A DNA stretch of 64,000 nucleotides from Sphaerisporangium flaviroseum (GTDB taxonomy: Bacteria > Actinomycetota > Actinomycetes > Streptosporangiales > Streptosporangiaceae): positions 56,520-120,519 of the forward strand of contig NZ_BAAAZR010000032.1 in the NCBI RefSeq assembly GCF_039537005.1. The letters run 5' to 3'. The notes under the pieces are model-generated. The model made no database searches, was not told the DNA's origin, and worked only from the letters and a program-made list of their open reading frames with translations. Position numbers and translations under genes: made by a program. Below are positions 36,602-44,627 of the stretch, in pieces. The stretch's first letter is position 1. Each line of letters opens with the position of its first letter.

Positions 36602-37234
36602 ATCAGCACTGAGCCCCGCATCAACGAGCGTATTCGCGTTCCCGAGGTGCGCCTCGTGGGCCCGAACGGCGAGCAGGTCGGCATCGTCTCCATCGGCGAT
36701 GCGCTGAAGCTGGCCCAAGAGTCCGACCTTGACCTCGTCGAGGTCGCGGCGACGGCTCGTCCGCCCGTGTGCAAGCTCATGGACTACGGCAAGTTCAAGT
36801 ACGAGTCCGCGATGAAGGCACGCGAGGCGCGCCGCAACCAGGCGCACACGATCATCAAGGAGATCAAGCTCCGGCCGAAGATCGACCCGCATGACTACGA
36901 GACCAAGAAGGGTCATGTCGTGCGGTTCCTCAAAGCGGGGGACAAGGTCAAGGTCACGATCATGTTCCGTGGACGTGAGCAGTCCCGTCCCGAGCTGGGT
37001 TTCAGGCTCCTGCAGAGGCTGGCGGAGGATGTCACGGACCTCGGGTTCGTCGAGTCCCAGCCCAAGCAGGACGGCCGAAACATGATCATGGTGATCGGGC
37101 CGCACAAGAAGAAGGCCGAAGCCAAGGCCGAGAAGGCCGCGGCTCGCGCGCGAACCTCCGGCGATCCGGCGGAGGGCGAGGCGGACATGAGCCTCGATCC
37201 AGACATGGCGGGGGCATCGGAACCGCAGGAGTGA
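36602..37234 (+). CDS. infC: Translation initiation factor IF-3 (apparent ATC start)
   Basis: A 210-residue IF3 that prevents premature 50S joining and checks the start codon. It has the N-domain PRINERIRVPEVRLVGPNG, the linker (YGKFKYESAMKAREARRNQ) and the C-domain with KVTIMFRGREQSRPELG. No ATG, GTG or TTG stands near the conserved N-terminus; a perfect AGGAGG (36592-36597) places initiation at ATC 36602 (product beginning with fMet-Ser-Thr-Glu-Pro). In Escherichia coli infC starts with AUU and IF3 represses its own synthesis through it. The C-terminal ~30 residues are an acidic extension. rpmI follows after 133 nt. Confidence 0.92.
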   Translation: MSTEPRINERIRVPEVRLVGPNGEQVGIVSIGDALKLAQESDLDLVEVAATARPPVCKLMDYGKFKYESAMKAREARRNQAHTIIKEIKLRPKIDPHDYETKKGHVVRFLKAGDKVKVTIMFRGREQSRPELGFRLLQRLAEDVTDLGFVESQPKQDGRNMIMVIGPHKKKAEAKAEKAAARARTSGDPAEGEADMSLDPDMAGASEPQE

Positions 37235-37367
37235 CGCGCCCCGCCTGACGACTCGGCGGGACGCCAGAAGACACCGAGACCGGGTCGGGTCGCGGCCGGG
37301 CACCCGCCCGGCTGGGGTACCTTGACCCGGGATATCGGCACGGACGAATGAGGGAGACACGGCTGAC

Positions 37368-37562
37368 ATGCCGAAGATGAAGACGCACAGCGGTGCGAAG
37401 AAGCGGTTCCGCATCACCGGGAGCGGCAAGATCATTCGCCGGCGTGCGAACCGTGCCCACTACAACGAGCACAAGCCCTCCACGCGGACGCGTCGTCTCG
37501 CGCCTGAGGTCGTCCTGTCCGATGCCGATGCCAAGAAGATCAAAAAGCTGCTCGGCAAGTAA
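37368..37562 (+). CDS. rpmI: 50S ribosomal protein L35
   Basis: A 64-residue basic ribosomal protein with the complete bL35 signature: MPKMKTHSGAKKRFRITGSG at the start and a C-terminal KIKKLLGK. ATG 37368 is preceded by GAGGGAG. It lies 24 nt before rplT in the standard infC-rpmI-rplT order. Confidence 0.97.
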   Translation: MPKMKTHSGAKKRFRITGSGKIIRRRANRAHYNEHKPSTRTRRLAPEVVLSDADAKKIKKLLGK

Positions 37563-37586
37563 CCGAACCCCCGGGGAGATAGAACA

Positions 37587-37970
37587 ATGGCACGCGTAAA
37601 GCGGGCGCTCAACGCCAAGAAGAAGCGCCGCGTCGTCCTCGAGCGGGCGAGTGGTTACCGGGGTCAGCGGTCGCGGTTGTACCGCAAGGCCAAGGAGCAG
37701 ATGCTCCACTCACTGACCTACGCCTACCGCGACCGTAAGGACAAGAAGGGCACCTTCCGGCGCCTTTGGATCCAGCGCATCAACGCCGCGGCGCGCGCGA
37801 ACGGCATCACCTACAACCGGTTCATCCAGGGCCTGAAGGCCGCTGGTGTCGAGGTCGACCGTAAGATCCTCGCCGACCTCGCGGTGAACGACAGCCAGAC
37901 CTTCGCGACGCTGGCCGAGACCGCCAGGAAGGCACTGCCTGCCGACGTCAACGCGCCGGTGGCGAGCTGA
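37587..37970 (+). CDS. rplT: 50S ribosomal protein L20
   Basis: A 127-residue bL20 needed early in 50S assembly, with the signature RVKRALNAKKKRRVVLERAS, GYRGQRSRLYRKAKEQ and NRFIQGLKAAGVEVDRKILA. ATG 37587 follows GGGGAGA. In several bacteria L20 represses this operon by binding its leader. A long hairpin terminator follows. Confidence 0.97.
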   Translation: MARVKRALNAKKKRRVVLERASGYRGQRSRLYRKAKEQMLHSLTYAYRDRKDKKGTFRRLWIQRINAAARANGITYNRFIQGLKAAGVEVDRKILADLAVNDSQTFATLAETARKALPADVNAPVAS

Positions 37971-37984
37971 CCGACGTACGGCCC

Positions 37985-38027
37985 AGTGAACGACTCGTTC
38001 TCCAGCGGAACGGGTCGTTCACTGTTT
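37985..38027 (+). terminator. Terminator after rplT
   Basis: A 15-bp stem (AGTGAACGACTCGTT against AACGGGTCGTTCACT, one T-G pair) with a 9-nt loop, followed by GTTT, 14 nt after the rplT stop. Confidence 0.88.
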
Positions 38028-38105
38028 CCGGGCGCGTCTCCCGGTGGCCACCCCGGTCGGGTGGCACGGACGCAGTAGCGGTTCAGTGGTTCTCCAGGGG
38101 GGTAC

Positions 38106-38909
38106 GTGGCCGGGTCCGAGCTGACCAACATCAAATCTCCGCGGGTCAAGGCGGCGAAGCGCCTGGCCAAGCGGGCCTTCAGGGACCGTGACCGGGCCTT
38201 CCTGGCCGAGGGTCCCCAGGCGGTCAGGGAGGCGCTCGCCCTGCCGGGCGTGGCCGTCGAGCTGTTCACCACCTCCGAGGCCGAGATCAGGTACGCCGAC
38301 ATCGTGACCGCGGCCCGGCTCGCCGGGATACCGGTGCACGGCGCGAGCGGCGAGGTCATGGCCGAACTGGCCCAGACCGTCACCCCGCAGGGGCTGCTCG
38401 CCGTCTGCCGCTTCGTCCACGTTCCGCTGGCCGAGGGTGTCGCCGAGGGGGCCGCCCTGGTCGCGGTGCTGGCGCACGTACGCGACCCCGGTAACGCCGG
38501 CACGGTCCTGCGCACGGCGGACGCGGCCGGAGCCGACGCCGTGGTGTTCACCGACGCCTCCGTGGACCCCTACAACGGCAAGTGCGTACGGGCCAGTGCG
38601 GGAAGCCTGTTCCACCTTCCGGTCGTCACCTCGGCCTCCGTGGTCCAGGTTGTGCGCCACCTCAAGGAGAGAGGGCTGCGCGTCCTCGCGGCCGACGGGG
38701 CAGGCACGAAGACGCTCGACGACGTCGATCTGGACGGACCGACGGCGTGGATCTTCGGCAACGAGGCGTGGGGGCTTCCCGAGGAGATCCTGGGGCTCGC
38801 CGACGAGGTCGTCCGGGTGCCCATCTACGGTCGCGCCGAGAGCCTCAACCTGGCGACGGCGGCCGCGGTGTGCCTGTACGCCTCGGCGAGGGCCCAGCGT
38901 TCCGCCTAG
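38106..38909 (+). CDS. TrmH/SpoU-family RNA 2'-O-methyltransferase
   Basis: A 267-residue SPOUT methyltransferase. An N-terminal substrate-binding domain (SPRVKAAKRLAKRAFRDRDRAFLAEG) is followed by the knotted domain with motif 1 (HVRDPGNAGTVLRTADAAGAD), motif 2 (WIFGNEAWGLPEEIL) and motif 3 (IPIYG-type VRVPIYGRAESLNLATAAAV). The target, rRNA or tRNA, cannot be told; family members next to rplT in actinobacteria are usually annotated as rRNA methyltransferases. GTG 38106 follows a GGGGGG tract. Confidence 0.9.
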   Translation: MAGSELTNIKSPRVKAAKRLAKRAFRDRDRAFLAEGPQAVREALALPGVAVELFTTSEAEIRYADIVTAARLAGIPVHGASGEVMAELAQTVTPQGLLAVCRFVHVPLAEGVAEGAALVAVLAHVRDPGNAGTVLRTADAAGADAVVFTDASVDPYNGKCVRASAGSLFHLPVVTSASVVQVVRHLKERGLRVLAADGAGTKTLDDVDLDGPTAWIFGNEAWGLPEEILGLADEVVRVPIYGRAESLNLATAAAVCLYASARAQRSA

Positions 38910-39050
38910 GCCGACCATGCCGGCAGCGTGGTGGGTTTGTCCCAAAGGAGTGGCTTATGGGCGACGAAGGGCGTCCCACGCCGAGACTAGGGCTGCCGTC
39001 CGGCACGGGAAACCCGCTATTGTCGGCCCTGTAGGGTCGAGGAGGCGATA

Positions 39051-40133
39051 GTGCGCGGCGGAAAAACCCACCGACAGGGCGCCGATGCCGCGTGTTCGAT
39101 CGAGGTCGACGACCTGCCCGACGGCGTCATCGTGACCGACGATCGGGGCCGGGTGACCGCTTTCAACTGCGCCGCCTCCCGCCTCACCGGAGTCGAGCAG
39201 GAGACCGTCGTCGGAATGCACCTTCCCGACGTGCTGCCCTTTCGCGACGACGACGGCCGCGACTGGTGGAAGTGGCTCGACGCCTACGGAGGGCTGCGCA
39301 CCCGCAGCCGCCAGCCCGAGTGCTCGCTCTCCCTGCCCGGCGGCCAGGAGCTTCTGGTGGCCGCACGCTTCGTGCGCCGGCCCGTGCGCGGCGGGGACGT
39401 CGTCCGCGTCGTGGTCACGCTGCGGGGCGCCGCGGCGCGGGCCCGGCTCGAACGCAGCCGGGCCGACCTGGTCTCCACCGTGGCCCACGAGCTGCGCTCC
39501 CCGCTGACCAGCGTCAAGGGGTTCACCGCCACCCTCCTGGCGAAATGGGGTCGTTTCACCGACGACCAGAAGCGCGTGATGCTGGAGACCGTCAACGCCG
39601 ACGCCGACCGGGTCACCCGGCTCATCACCGAGCTGCTCGACGTGTCCCGCATCGAGTCGGGGCGGCTGCAGATCCATCGCCAGGTCGTCGACATCCCCGC
39701 CCGAGCGCGTAAGATCATCGCGGGGCGGGTGGCCGCGGGCGAGCCGGAAGACCGCTTCCGGCTCGAAGAGCTTGGCGAGCTGCCCGAGATGTGGCTCGAC
39801 CAGGACAAGATCGACCAGATCCTCGGAAACCTGGTGGAAAACGCGGTGCGCCACGGGCGCGGTACCGTAACCATAGTGGTAGAGCCTGTCGAGTGGGGAG
39901 TCGCCGTGTCCGTGCGTGACCAGGGTGAGGGTGTCGCACCCGAGCTGGCCTCGCGCGTCTTCAGGCAGTTCTGGCGCGGCAACGGGCGCCGCCGCGGTGG
40001 CACGGGCCTTGGCCTCTTCATCGTCAAGGGCCTCGTCGAGGCCCACGGCGGCACGATCAGCGTGCAGCGGGCGCCCGGCGGCGGCGCCGAGTTCCGATTT
40101 ACCATGCCCGCCGGCACCCCCGACTTCGCCTGA
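39051..40133 (+). CDS. PAS-domain sensor histidine kinase (orphan)
   Basis: A 360-residue soluble kinase without membrane helices. A PAS domain (DDLPDGVIVTDDRGRVTAFNCAA, residues ~18-125) leads to the dimerisation helix with phospho-acceptor His146 in VAHELRSPLTS, then a HATPase_c domain with N box (NLVENAVRHG), G1 (DQGEGV) and G2 (GGTGLGLFIVKG). No response regulator lies nearby, so its partner is unknown. GTG 39051 has GAGGAGG upstream. The soluble PAS domain suggests it senses an internal cue. Confidence 0.92.
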   Translation: MRGGKTHRQGADAACSIEVDDLPDGVIVTDDRGRVTAFNCAASRLTGVEQETVVGMHLPDVLPFRDDDGRDWWKWLDAYGGLRTRSRQPECSLSLPGGQELLVAARFVRRPVRGGDVVRVVVTLRGAAARARLERSRADLVSTVAHELRSPLTSVKGFTATLLAKWGRFTDDQKRVMLETVNADADRVTRLITELLDVSRIESGRLQIHRQVVDIPARARKIIAGRVAAGEPEDRFRLEELGELPEMWLDQDKIDQILGNLVENAVRHGRGTVTIVVEPVEWGVAVSVRDQGEGVAPELASRVFRQFWRGNGRRRGGTGLGLFIVKGLVEAHGGTISVQRAPGGGAEFRFTMPAGTPDFA

Positions 40134-40197
40134 GGCGTCGCCCGGGACGGCCGGTGGGCTCCACAGCATGCCGGCGACCGCCGGCCCGGCCGCGTCG

Positions 40198-40356
40198 CGA
40201 CCGGACGCTCCATCACGGGAGGCCCCGACGGCTTCCCGGCCCGGCGTCCGGCAGGCGATCAAGGAGGCTCCGACGGCTTCCCGCTCGCGTCCGGTATGTG
40301 ATCGTGGAGGCTGGCCTCTCGCTCGCGTCCGGTACGTGATCGCGGGAGCCTCGGTG
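40198..40356 (+). repeat. Degenerate tandem repeat (about 38-47 bp, four partial copies) upstream of pheS
   Basis: Copies begin with a CG(T/A)CCGG element at 40198, 40245, 40288 and 40326 and share GATC, GGAGGC and CGACGGCTTCCCG segments. They fill the 350-nt gap 40134-40483 between the kinase gene and pheS. The only other feature there is a -10-like TAGAAT at 40443-40448, which may serve pheST. Confidence 0.6.
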
Positions 40357-40483
40357 GCGGCCCCTTCGATCGCACCCGGCGCCCGACCGCGGGAGTTGTC
40401 CACAGCCCGTCGCCCGCGGCCGGTCCGCCACTCTGAACGGACTAGAATCGTGCCCGCTCAAGCCCTGGATACGGAGCTCTCTC

Positions 40484-41584
40484 TTGTCGAACACCTATGA
40501 TCCGGTCGAGGTGACGCCGTTGCACGCCGACGAGGTGGCGCGCATGGAGGCCGAAGCCGTAGCCGCCATCAACATGGCCGCCGACCTCGACGCGCTCAAG
40601 CAAGTGCGGCTGGCCCACTCCGGCGACCGGTCACCGATCGCGCTCGCCAACCGCGAGATCGGCGCGCTGCCGCCCCAGGCCCGTGCCGAGGCAGGCAAGC
40701 GCATCGGCGGGGCGCGCAAGGCCATCGGCGAGGCCCTCGCCACGCGGCAGGCCGTGCTGACGGCCGAGCGCGACGAGCGCGTCCTGGTCGAGGAGGCCGT
40801 CGACGTCACCCTGCCGTGGGACCGTTCGCCGCGCGGCGCGCGGCACCCCCTCACGACACTGCAGGAGCGCATCGCCGACGCCTTCGTCGCGATGGGCTAC
40901 GAGGTCGCCGAGGGCCCTGAGCTGGAGGGCGAGTGGTTCAACTTCGACGCCCTCAACATCGCGCCCGACCACCCGGCCCGATCGGAGCACGACACGTTCT
41001 TCGTCGAGTCCGTCGACTCGGGCATGGTGCTGCGCACGCAGACCTCCCCGGTGCAGGTCCGCGCGCTGCTCTCGCGCGAGCTGCCGGTGTACGTCATCTC
41101 GCCGGGCAAGACCTTCCGCACCGACGAGCTCGACGCCACCCACACCCCGGTGTTCCACCAGATCGAGGGCCTGGCGGTCGACGAGGGCCTGACCATGGCC
41201 CACCTGAAGGGCACGCTCGACCGGTTCGCCGAGGTCATGTTCGGCGACGGCATCAAGACCCGGTTCCGGCCCAACTACTTCCCGTTCACCGAGCCGTCGG
41301 CCGAGATGGATCTGCGCTGCTTCGTCTGCCGGGGAGCCTCGGCCGTACCCGGCAACCCGGCGTGCCGCACCTGCAAGTCCGAAGGCTGGATCGAGTGGGG
41401 CGGCTGCGGCATGGTCAACCCCCGCGTGCTGGTCGCCTGCGGCGTCGACCCCGAGCGCTACAGCGGGTTCGCCTTCGGCATGGGCGTCGAGCGGACCTTG
41501 ATGTTCCGCCACAACGCCGAGGACATGCGAGACATGGTCGAGGGAGACGTGCGCTTCACGCTCCCCTTCGGTATGGAGGTCTGA
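40484..41584 (+). CDS. pheS: Phenylalanyl-tRNA synthetase alpha subunit
   Basis: A 366-residue catalytic subunit of the (alpha-beta)2 PheRS. An N-terminal coiled coil is followed by the class II core with LRTQTSPVQVRAL, the phenylalanine pocket region and GFAFGMGVERTLM (motif 3). A four-cysteine segment (CFVCRG, CRTC, GGCGM) is typical of actinobacterial PheS. The start is TTG 40484, giving SNTYDPVEVTPL, the usual N-terminus; no better start exists. The stop overlaps pheT (TGATG). Confidence 0.95.
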   Translation: MSNTYDPVEVTPLHADEVARMEAEAVAAINMAADLDALKQVRLAHSGDRSPIALANREIGALPPQARAEAGKRIGGARKAIGEALATRQAVLTAERDERVLVEEAVDVTLPWDRSPRGARHPLTTLQERIADAFVAMGYEVAEGPELEGEWFNFDALNIAPDHPARSEHDTFFVESVDSGMVLRTQTSPVQVRALLSRELPVYVISPGKTFRTDELDATHTPVFHQIEGLAVDEGLTMAHLKGTLDRFAEVMFGDGIKTRFRPNYFPFTEPSAEMDLRCFVCRGASAVPGNPACRTCKSEGWIEWGGCGMVNPRVLVACGVDPERYSGFAFGMGVERTLMFRHNAEDMRDMVEGDVRFTLPFGMEV

Positions 41585-44133
41585 TGAAATTCCCGCTCTC
41601 CTGGCTGCGGGAGTACGTCGACCTGCCGGCCGTCACCGCCCACGAGGTCGCCGACAAGCTGACCGCCGCCGGGCTCAAGCTCGAGTCGATCGAGTCCGTC
41701 GGCGACGACATCAAGAACGTCGTCGTCGGCGAGGTGCTCTCCATCGAGGAGCTCACCGGCTTCAAGAAGCCCATCCGCTACTGCTCGGTCGAGGTCGGCG
41801 AGGCCGCGCCGCGCTGGGTCATCTGCGGCGCGGCCAACTTCGCGGTCGGCGACCGGGTGGCCGTGGCGCTCCCTGGGGCGGTCCTGCCCGGCGGGTTCGA
41901 GGTCGGGTCCCGCAAGACCTACGGTCACGTCTCCGACGGCATGATCTGCTCCGCGCGCGAGCTCGGCATCGGCGACGATCACGACGGCATCCTCATCCTG
42001 CCCGCCGACACCCACCTGGGCGCCGACGTGGTCGAGCTGCTGGGCCTGCGCGACGACGTGATCGAGCTGGAGATCACCCCCGACCGGGGGTACGCCCTGT
42101 CGATCCGAGGCGTTGCCCGCGAGGCGGCCACCGCCTTCGGCGTGCCGTGGCGCGACCCGGCCGACGTGGAGCCTCCCGTCTTCACCGAGGAGTCCCACCC
42201 CGCGTCGATCGCCGATCCCTCGGCGTGCGACCGGTTCGTGCTGCGTTCGGTCTCGGGGTTCGACCCCTCCGCCGAGACGCCGATGTGGATGCAGGTGCGC
42301 CTGGCGCGCGCGGGCATGCGGCCGGTCTCCCTGGCCGTCGACATCACCAACTACCTGATGATCGAGCTCGGCCAGCCGCTGCACGCCTTCGACCGCACCC
42401 GGCTGAGCGGGCCGATCGTGGTGCGCAGGGCCGAGCCCGGCGAGACCCTCGAAACGCTCGACCACGTCGTGCGCGAGCTGCACCCCGACGACATCCTGAT
42501 CACCGACTCCTCGGGCGCGATCTCCATGGCCGGCACGATGGGCGGCCTGGAGACCGAGATCTCCGACGCGTCGACCGACCTGGTGATCGAGGCCGCGCAC
42601 TTCTCCGCCACCGGCACGGCGCGCATGTCCCGGCGCCACAACCTGGTGAGCGAGGCGTCGCGTCGCTTCGAGCGCGGCGTCGACCGCGAGCTCCCGCTGT
42701 ACGCCTCGTGGCGCGCGGTCCAGTTGCTGGTCGCGCTCGGCGGCGGCACGGCGGAGGCCGGGGTGACCCACGCCTTCGTCGACGTCGAGCCCGCCACGAT
42801 CACCATCCCCGCCGACCATCCTGACCGGGTCGCGGGCCTGGCCTACGGCCGCGACACGGTCGTCCACCGCCTGGAGCAGGTCGGGTGCACGGTGGTCAGC
42901 CAGGCGGCGGGCCGGGGGGAGGGCGCCGAGGCGCCGTCCGCGGTGCCGGCCGACGTGCTGGAGGGCCCGAGCCGGCCCGACCCGGCCGAGCTGCTCACGG
43001 TGACACCGCCCTCCTGGCGTCCCGACCTGACCGACCCCAACGACCTCGCCGAGGAGGTCATCCGGCTCGAGGGGTACGAAAGGCTTCCTTCCGTCCTGCC
43101 GGCCGCTCCGGCGGGTGCCGGTCTCACCGAGGCCCAGCGGCTGCGCCGCCGGATGGGCCGCGCCTTGGCCGCCGCCGGCTACGTCGAGACCCTCGCTTAT
43201 CCGTTCATGGGCGCGCGCGACCTCGACAACCTGCAGCTTCCCGCCGACGACGCGCGGCGCCGGGTCGTCCGCCTGGCCAACCCCATGAGCGAGGACGAGC
43301 CGCTGATGCGCACCACGCTGCTGCCGGGGTTGCTCAAGACCCTGGTCCGCAACGTCGGGCGCGGGTTCGGCGATGCGGCGCTGTTCGAGGTGGGCCTGGT
43401 CTACCGGCCCGAGGCGGGCGCGCCGTCGAAGGCGCCGGTGCTCGGCGTCGACCGCAGGCCCTCCCCCGAGGAGCTGGCCACCATCGAGGCGGCCCTGCCC
43501 CGGCAGCCCCGCCGGCTGGCCGTCGTGCTCTCCGGGGAGCACGACCGGTCCGGCTGGTGGGGTGCCGGGCGCCCGGCGAGCTGGGCGGACGCCATCGAGG
43601 CCGCCCGCACGGTCGCGCGGGAGGCCGGTGCCGAGCTGACCGTCCGCGCCGACCAGCACCAGCCGTGGCACCCAGGCCGGTGCGCCGCGCTGTATGTGGG
43701 GGAGACCTTGCTGGGCCACGCCGGTGAGCTGCACCCGCGCGCCGTCGAGGCGTACGGTCTGCCGCCCCGCACCTGCGCGATGGAGCTGGAGCTGACGGTG
43801 CTGGAGAAGGCACTGCCCGACCCGGTGCAGGCCGAGCCCGTCTCGTCCTACCCCGTCGCCACGCAGGATGTCGCGCTGGTCGTCCCGGCCGAGGTGCCGG
43901 TGGCCGAGGTCGAGGCGGCCCTGCGCGAGGGCGCGGGCACGCTGCTGGAGTCGATCCGCCTGTTCGACGTCTACACCGGCTCCCAGGTCGGCGAGGGCAA
44001 GAAGTCCTTGGCGTACAGCCTCCGCTTCCGCGCCCCCGACCGCACCCTGACCGTCGAGGAGACCACCGCAGCCCGCGACGCCGCCGTATCCCTCGCCACC
44101 ACCCAAACCGGAGCCCACCTCCGCGGCACCTAA
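41584..44133 (+). CDS. pheT: Phenylalanyl-tRNA synthetase beta subunit
   Basis: An 849-residue subunit with, in order: N-terminal B1 (MKFPLSWLREYVDLP), an EMAP-like tRNA-binding OB domain (VVVGEVLSIEELTGFKKPIRYCSV), the B3/B4 editing domain, the B5 domain (LLTVTPPSWRPDLTDPNDLAEEVIR), a catalytic-like fold (YPFMGARDLDNLQLP) and a C-terminal ferredoxin-fold anticodon-binding domain (SSYPVATQDVALVVP). A ~25-residue Gly/Ala/Pro-rich insertion (near residues 440-465) precedes B5. ATG 41584 overlaps pheS. Confidence 0.96.
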   Translation: MKFPLSWLREYVDLPAVTAHEVADKLTAAGLKLESIESVGDDIKNVVVGEVLSIEELTGFKKPIRYCSVEVGEAAPRWVICGAANFAVGDRVAVALPGAVLPGGFEVGSRKTYGHVSDGMICSARELGIGDDHDGILILPADTHLGADVVELLGLRDDVIELEITPDRGYALSIRGVAREAATAFGVPWRDPADVEPPVFTEESHPASIADPSACDRFVLRSVSGFDPSAETPMWMQVRLARAGMRPVSLAVDITNYLMIELGQPLHAFDRTRLSGPIVVRRAEPGETLETLDHVVRELHPDDILITDSSGAISMAGTMGGLETEISDASTDLVIEAAHFSATGTARMSRRHNLVSEASRRFERGVDRELPLYASWRAVQLLVALGGGTAEAGVTHAFVDVEPATITIPADHPDRVAGLAYGRDTVVHRLEQVGCTVVSQAAGRGEGAEAPSAVPADVLEGPSRPDPAELLTVTPPSWRPDLTDPNDLAEEVIRLEGYERLPSVLPAAPAGAGLTEAQRLRRRMGRALAAAGYVETLAYPFMGARDLDNLQLPADDARRRVVRLANPMSEDEPLMRTTLLPGLLKTLVRNVGRGFGDAALFEVGLVYRPEAGAPSKAPVLGVDRRPSPEELATIEAALPRQPRRLAVVLSGEHDRSGWWGAGRPASWADAIEAARTVAREAGAELTVRADQHQPWHPGRCAALYVGETLLGHAGELHPRAVEAYGLPPRTCAMELELTVLEKALPDPVQAEPVSSYPVATQDVALVVPAEVPVAEVEAALREGAGTLLESIRLFDVYTGSQVGEGKKSLAYSLRFRAPDRTLTVEETTAARDAAVSLATTQTGAHLRGT

Positions 44134-44148
44134 CCCACCCACCCACAT

Positions 44149-44201
44149 ATGCGTCACCCGGCCGGTCCACCCACCGATGTGGTGCCCGGCCGGTGACGCA
44201 T
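44149..44201 (+). terminator. Long hairpin after pheT
   Basis: ATGCGTCAC-C-CGGCCGG pairs with CCGGCCG-GTGACGCAT (about 16 bp with a single-nt bulge) across a 20-nt loop. It begins 15 nt after the pheT stop and probably ends the pheST transcript; the 28-bp tandem repeat starts directly behind it. Confidence 0.65.
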
Positions 44202-44203
44202 AC

Positions 44204-44427
44204 GTGGTGCTCGGCGGGGCCGTCCACCTATGGGGTGCTCGGTCGGGCCGTCTACCTATGGGGTGCTCGGTCGGGCCGTCTACCTATGGGGTGCCCGGCT
44301 GGGCCGTCTACCTATGGGGCCCGGCTGGGTCGTCTACCTATGGGGTGCCCGGCTGGGCCGGTCTAGCGATGGGGTGCTCGGTCGGGCCGTCTACCTATGG
44401 GGTGCTGGGTCGGGCCATCCGGCTGGG
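44204..44427 (+). repeat. 28-bp direct tandem repeat, eight copies, between pheT and the acylase gene
   Basis: Units start at 44204, 44232, 44260, 44288, 44316, 44342, 44371 and 44399, so the period is 28 nt with one 26-nt and one 29-nt unit. The typical unit begins GGGGTGCTCGGTCGGGCC and ends GTCTACCTAT. There are no spacers. The unit has no stop codon in any plus-strand frame, which creates spurious open frames across the array. Together with the flanking hairpins this fills the 494-nt gap 44134-44627. Confidence 0.9.
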
Positions 44428-44564
44428 TGGTGCATGGTCGGGTCGCTCGTCCCTTCTGTCGCATTGGGTGTCATGGGGTTTGGCGCCGCGGCGGTGGGGT
44501 GGGGGGCGGGGGTGATCGGCGCCGTCGACGGTGGGTGACCGGTGGGTGTGCCGTAGAAGTCGAT

Positions 44565-44599
44565 GGGGATGGCGGTGGATTGGGCGCACCGCCATCCCC
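44565..44599 (-). terminator. Perfect 13-bp hairpin after the acylase gene
   Basis: GGGGATGGCGGTG and CACCGCCATCCCC form a perfect inverted repeat with a 9-nt loop, 28 nt beyond the stop of the minus-strand acylase gene. It likely ends that transcript and may also block transcription from pheT. Confidence 0.75.
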
Positions 44600-44627
44600 G
44601 TTCGGGCTCAGTGGCTTCCTGGGGGGG

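Noticed and set aside
36376..36612. A 78-codon frame in the infC leader starting at ATG 36376
   Set aside because: No Shine-Dalgarno, Ser/Arg/Pro-rich out-of-frame composition, and it runs into the infC start in another frame.
40933..41583. Upstream extension of the pheT frame inside pheS
   Set aside because: The frame stays open by chance; pheS occupies the other frame with clear motifs and pheT has a standard ATG at 41584.
44204..44427. Possible CRISPR array (28-bp repeats)
   Set aside because: The repeats abut each other with no spacers, and no cas genes are nearby.
44177..44538. Open reading frames of about 100 residues across the 28-bp repeat array
   Set aside because: They exist because the repeat unit has no stop codon in any plus frame; the period is not a multiple of three, so the products are frame-rotating low-complexity strings, and no ribosome-binding site is present.
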